From positions 1 to 9,287 of the forward strand of contig CAAFWU010000068.1 in NCBI GenBank assembly GCA_900766825.1: a stretch of 9,287 nt of DNA, written 5' to 3'. The stretch comes from Bacteroidales bacterium (GTDB taxonomy: Bacteria; Bacteroidota; Bacteroidia; Bacteroidales; Marinilabiliaceae). The notes under the pieces are model-generated. The model did no database searches, had not been told where the DNA came from, and saw only the letters and a list, made by a program, of their open reading frames with translations. This document shows, one piece after another, positions 7,493 to 9,287 of this stretch. The position numbers were made by a program, and so were the translations under genes. Within the stretch, counting starts at the first letter, position 1; the number at the start of each line of letters is the position of its first letter.

Positions 7493-8620
7493 TTATGATG
7501 TCGTAAACACCCTAATGTTCCCAATGCAGTCGTTGACTTCTTCAAAAATCTCACGACACCGTTTTGCAGTCATCTTTGTTTTCTGACCAACAGCAACCAT
7601 ATCGGCGAGAGAAGGGGTGGATGTATAATTGACCGATGTTGCATGCTGGCCGTTGTAACCTTCGTTGCAAAGAGTCAGGTCGTAGGCTGGCGCAAGAGAC
7701 CACTGCCATTTGCCGCTGCCCACAGAGACGCAAGAGAAACTAAAATTCTTACAATGATCGTCCTTATTACCAGAGAGATAGTTAAAAACCATACGACGAA
7801 ACATCTCCTCCACATCCTCTGGCTTCTGAGTTAAAAAGCCCGTAAGAGCCAAAAGGTTAGTATAATCAAGTATCGGAGTAGACAACGACACGCACAGCAG
7901 TCCCCCAGCAGTAACGGTATGAATCCTATCTCCATTCTCATCAATATCGAACCTACGAGAAGCAAAATACTTACCCCGCATAAGCCTAAAATCGGGCACA
8001 TTGATACCACACCGTCTGGCAGCTTCATTATAACGAAATTCCATAAGCCCCATATCCTGAGGATCATAGGTATGTCGAAACTTAACCAACCAATGCCCCT
8101 CTTCATCAGAATAAAGCGTTTTGGGACGACAACCACCACTATTCATACTATTGTAAAGCAAAAGAGCAGCATCGTCCTCATCCCTTTCGCCAAGCACCTC
8201 CAAAGCCTTCTGCTGAAGAATATCAAGATCAAGACCCTCGCCCCCTTGAAAAACATTAGTTACAGGCCTAAAAGTAAGTGCCCCCATACCACCGCACCCC
8301 ACAATACTCAGACGCTGAAGTACAGAAAGCGACATATCGTCAACACCTTGCCTCCGCAAAACCTTGTGAAGCAGATAACGACCATACCCATCAGGCAAAC
8401 AATCCTCAAACACACCAAAGTTCCCATAGAATGGCTGTGGCTTAGCAATATAAATCCCAGGACGCAAAGGCAACTCCAGAGGGGATACAGAAAAACCATC
8501 GGCAAGCCACTGCTTGTCGTACTCAAAAGTGCAAAGATGATCATCTGGAGTAAGGGACAACACCCCCACCCTCCTATCAGCATACTCCACACTCAAAACC
8601 TCTATTCTCTTAATATTCAT
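7493..8620 (-). CDS. hipA: HipA-family serine/threonine kinase toxin
   Basis: A complete 375-residue HipA-type kinase, somewhat shorter than E. coli HipA (440). The N-terminal subdomain (about 1-120) has the family's PLELPLRPG and FGVFEDCLPDGYGR blocks. The kinase part follows with the glycine-rich loop SGGCRPKTLY (161-170), the ATP-lysine region WLVKF (K180), RRFD (222-225), the catalytic segment GNKDDHCKN (284-292, D287 aligning with E. coli D309) and the metal-binding APAYDL (310-315, D314). All key residues are present, so it is expected to be active. By family knowledge such kinases phosphorylate a translation factor (glutamyl-tRNA synthetase for E. coli HipA) and stop growth; the target here cannot be read. 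The ATG overlaps the hipB-like stop by 4 bases (ATGA), giving translational coupling, and a G-rich ribosome site lies just upstream. Codons favour T and G at the third position, unlike brxC. Confidence 0.92.
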   Translation of the reverse strand: MNIKRIEVLSVEYADRRVGVLSLTPDDHLCTFEYDKQWLADGFSVSPLELPLRPGIYIAKPQPFYGNFGVFEDCLPDGYGRYLLHKVLRRQGVDDMSLSVLQRLSIVGCGGMGALTFRPVTNVFQGGEGLDLDILQQKALEVLGERDEDDAALLLYNSMNSGGCRPKTLYSDEEGHWLVKFRHTYDPQDMGLMEFRYNEAARRCGINVPDFRLMRGKYFASRRFDIDENGDRIHTVTAGGLLCVSLSTPILDYTNLLALTGFLTQKPEDVEEMFRRMVFNYLSGNKDDHCKNFSFSCVSVGSGKWQWSLAPAYDLTLCNEGYNGQHATSVNYTSTPSLADMVAVGQKTKMTAKRCREIFEEVNDCIGNIRVFTTS

Positions 8621-8970
8621 ACCCCCCGCCCCTTACAAGCCCTCTTCTTATTCCTGTTCCTACGAATAACCTGCAACTCCTCCATAGTAGAATACTTAGG
8701 CTGAGAAAAAAGACCATGAATATCTGCAGTATACCCAAGAGCCATAGCCAGACAAATAAGATTACCAAGCGAAATCAGACCCTTCTGTTCAAACCGAACT
8801 ATATTTGCCAAAGCCACCCCAGACTGAGCCGCCACCTCCTCACGAGTAAGGTTACGCTCCACCCTACGCCGACGAAAATTATCCGCAATATCGCGAGATA
8901 TATCCTCAGCATTAGTCATAGTATAGTTATCCAGAAGTGACAATATATTATTAGTATCACCAGTTTCCAT
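8617..8970 (-). CDS. hipB: HipB-like XRE-family HTH antitoxin and repressor
   Basis: A 117-residue protein with a helix-turn-helix of the XRE/Cro type. The region NFRRRRVERNLTREEVAAQS (31-50) followed by GVALANIVRFEQKG (51-64) and SLGNLICLAMALGY (67-80) is the classic five-helix pattern. The C-terminus (about 98-117) is strongly basic (RRNRNKKRACKGRG). The start at 8970 is the first ATG; an internal ATG at residue 18 (8919) would also leave the whole HTH and cannot be excluded. Its stop overlaps the hipA-like start by 4 bases, the standard antitoxin-then-toxin layout. By family knowledge HipB binds HipA and represses the shared promoter. A perfect inverted repeat 24 bases upstream is a natural candidate operator. 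It could also influence the brx operon downstream, which is inference only. Confidence 0.88.
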   Translation of the reverse strand: METGDTNNILSLLDNYTMTNAEDISRDIADNFRRRRVERNLTREEVAAQSGVALANIVRFEQKGLISLGNLICLAMALGYTADIHGLFSQPKYSTMEELQVIRRNRNKKRACKGRGV

Positions 8971-8993
8971 ACCTTAACAGATAAAATATTATC

Positions 8994-9012
8994 AATTGCA
9001 AGAATAGCAATT
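8994..9012 (-). promoter_or_regulatory. Candidate HipB operator: inverted repeat before hipB
   Basis: A perfect 6-base inverted repeat, AATTGC (8994-8999) and GCAATT (9007-9012), with a 7-base spacer, lies 24 bases upstream of the hipB-like ATG. The half-sites are about one helical turn apart, which suits a dimeric HTH repressor. It does not match the E. coli HipB operator sequence, which is not expected across phyla. Short A/T-rich repeats occur by chance, so this is a moderate call. Confidence 0.4.
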
Positions 9013-9070
9013 TCCAACCAAAAAGACTAATCATAAGTGTTAAAAAGTAACCCATAGAAATACAATAGCC

Positions 9071-9100
9071 CAAAGAATAAACAAATGGTAGCAAAACAAA
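9071..9100 (-). promoter_or_regulatory. Weak candidate promoter for the hipBA-like pair
   Basis: On the minus strand TTTG (9100-9097) is followed after 18 bases by ATTCTTTG (9078-9071), a near match to the Bacteroidota -33 TTTG / -7 TAnnTTTG pattern. The -7 element is imperfect. The -33 element falls in the conserved 46-bp repeat. The leader to the hipB ATG would be about 95 bases. The call rests only on motif resemblance. Confidence 0.25.
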
Positions 9101-9136
9101 ATTCTGCAGAAGTACAGAAGATTCCCTGAAAGGGAA
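9091..9136. repeat. Direct repeat copy 1 (46 bp)
   Basis: This 46-base segment recurs at 9186-9231 with a single mismatch (A at 9111 against T at 9206), a period of 95 bases. It ends in a small inverted repeat, TTCCCT-GAA-AGGGAA (9122-9136). Flanking sequence after each copy (GTAAGCC, then AC and TAAC) is also loosely shared, so the true unit is probably about 95 bases, with a decayed third unit starting near 9047. The period is not a multiple of three, so the copies fall in different frames and are unlikely to be coding. Confidence 0.9.
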
Positions 9137-9185
9137 ATAAAACCAGTAAGCCAACAATAACCCCTTCAATAAAATAGAAGCTATT

Positions 9186-9231
9186 GCAAAACAAAATTCT
9201 GCAGATGTACAGAAGATTCCCTGAAAGGGAA
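9186..9231. repeat. Direct repeat copy 2 (46 bp)
   Basis: Second copy of the 46-base repeat, 45 of 46 bases identical to copy 1. Here the terminal inverted repeat is one base pair longer, ATTCCCT-GAA-AGGGAAT (9216-9232). The array may continue past the right edge of the window. Confidence 0.9.
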
Positions 9232-9287
9232 TCAGCCTCGTAAGCCCACGGTAACACCCTGGGTCACAACACAACAACACACCTCCC

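Larger units (their letters stand above)
8971..9287. other. Non-coding stretch upstream of hipB with degenerate tandem repeats
   Basis: This 317-base A-rich stretch holds no convincing gene. Open frames on the minus strand here translate to hydrophobic strings that simply repeat the 46-bp element in shifted frames. What can be seen is the inverted repeat before hipB, the two direct repeat copies, a decayed third unit around 9047-9090, and a small ACCC-T-GGGT palindrome near 9256-9264. Confidence 0.7.

Noticed and set aside
7142..7498. Plus-strand open frame of 118 codons between hipA and brxA
   Set aside because: It crosses the hairpins and promoter motifs, starts inside brxA, and shows no conserved protein pattern.
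9091..9231. Possible CRISPR array from the two 46-base repeats
   Set aside because: Only two copies are seen, the gap between them is 49 bases, and part of that gap is itself loosely repeated in the flanks. No cas gene is in the window. Some Bacteroidota CRISPR repeats are 46-47 bases, so sequence to the right would settle it.
8957..9280. Minus-strand open frames of 107 and 76 codons at the right end
   Set aside because: They overlap the tandem repeats in shifted frames and read as the same hydrophobic strings repeated; the 95-base period is not a multiple of three. No family pattern is seen.

Overview
The window carries the 5' part of a type 1 BREX phage-defence operon on the minus strand, preceded on the same strand by a two-gene HipB/HipA-type module. 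Read in the direction of transcription (right to left), the order is: a repeat-bearing non-coding stretch (8971-9287), an XRE-family HTH regulator (hipB-like), a HipA-family serine/threonine kinase toxin (hipA-like), a 329-base intergenic region, brxA, brxB, brxC and pglX. PglX runs off the left edge after 741 codons. The pglZ and brxL genes that usually complete a type 1 locus would lie beyond base 1 and are not seen here.

The host looks like a member of the Bacteroidota, probably Bacteroidales. Start codons lack strong purine-rich Shine-Dalgarno sequences, and the A/T-rich leader of brxA holds TAnnTTTG-type (-7) motifs. The small palindromic and tandem repeats are also of the kind common in that group. 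This is an inference from style, not from a marker gene.

The four brx genes are tightly packed (gaps of 26, 8 and 34 bases) and are surely one transcription unit. By family knowledge, PglX is the N6-adenine methyltransferase that marks self DNA, BrxC is a large AAA-type ATPase, and BrxA and BrxB are small core proteins, BrxA being a DNA-binding protein. The visible catalytic motifs (NPPY and the SAM motif in PglX, Walker A and B in BrxC) are intact. The hipB and hipA-like genes overlap by 4 bases. The kinase keeps its ATP-binding, catalytic and metal-binding motifs, so it looks functional.

The points most worth a second look are: the kinase toxin/antitoxin pair placed directly upstream of the BREX operon, separated by a terminator-like hairpin whose T-run sits where the brx promoter should be; a perfect inverted repeat 24 bases before hipB (candidate operator); a 46-bp direct repeat (45/46 identity, 95-base period) upstream of hipB; a sharp G+C drop inside pglX just after the NPPY motif; and a C7 tract in the short brxC-pglX gap.
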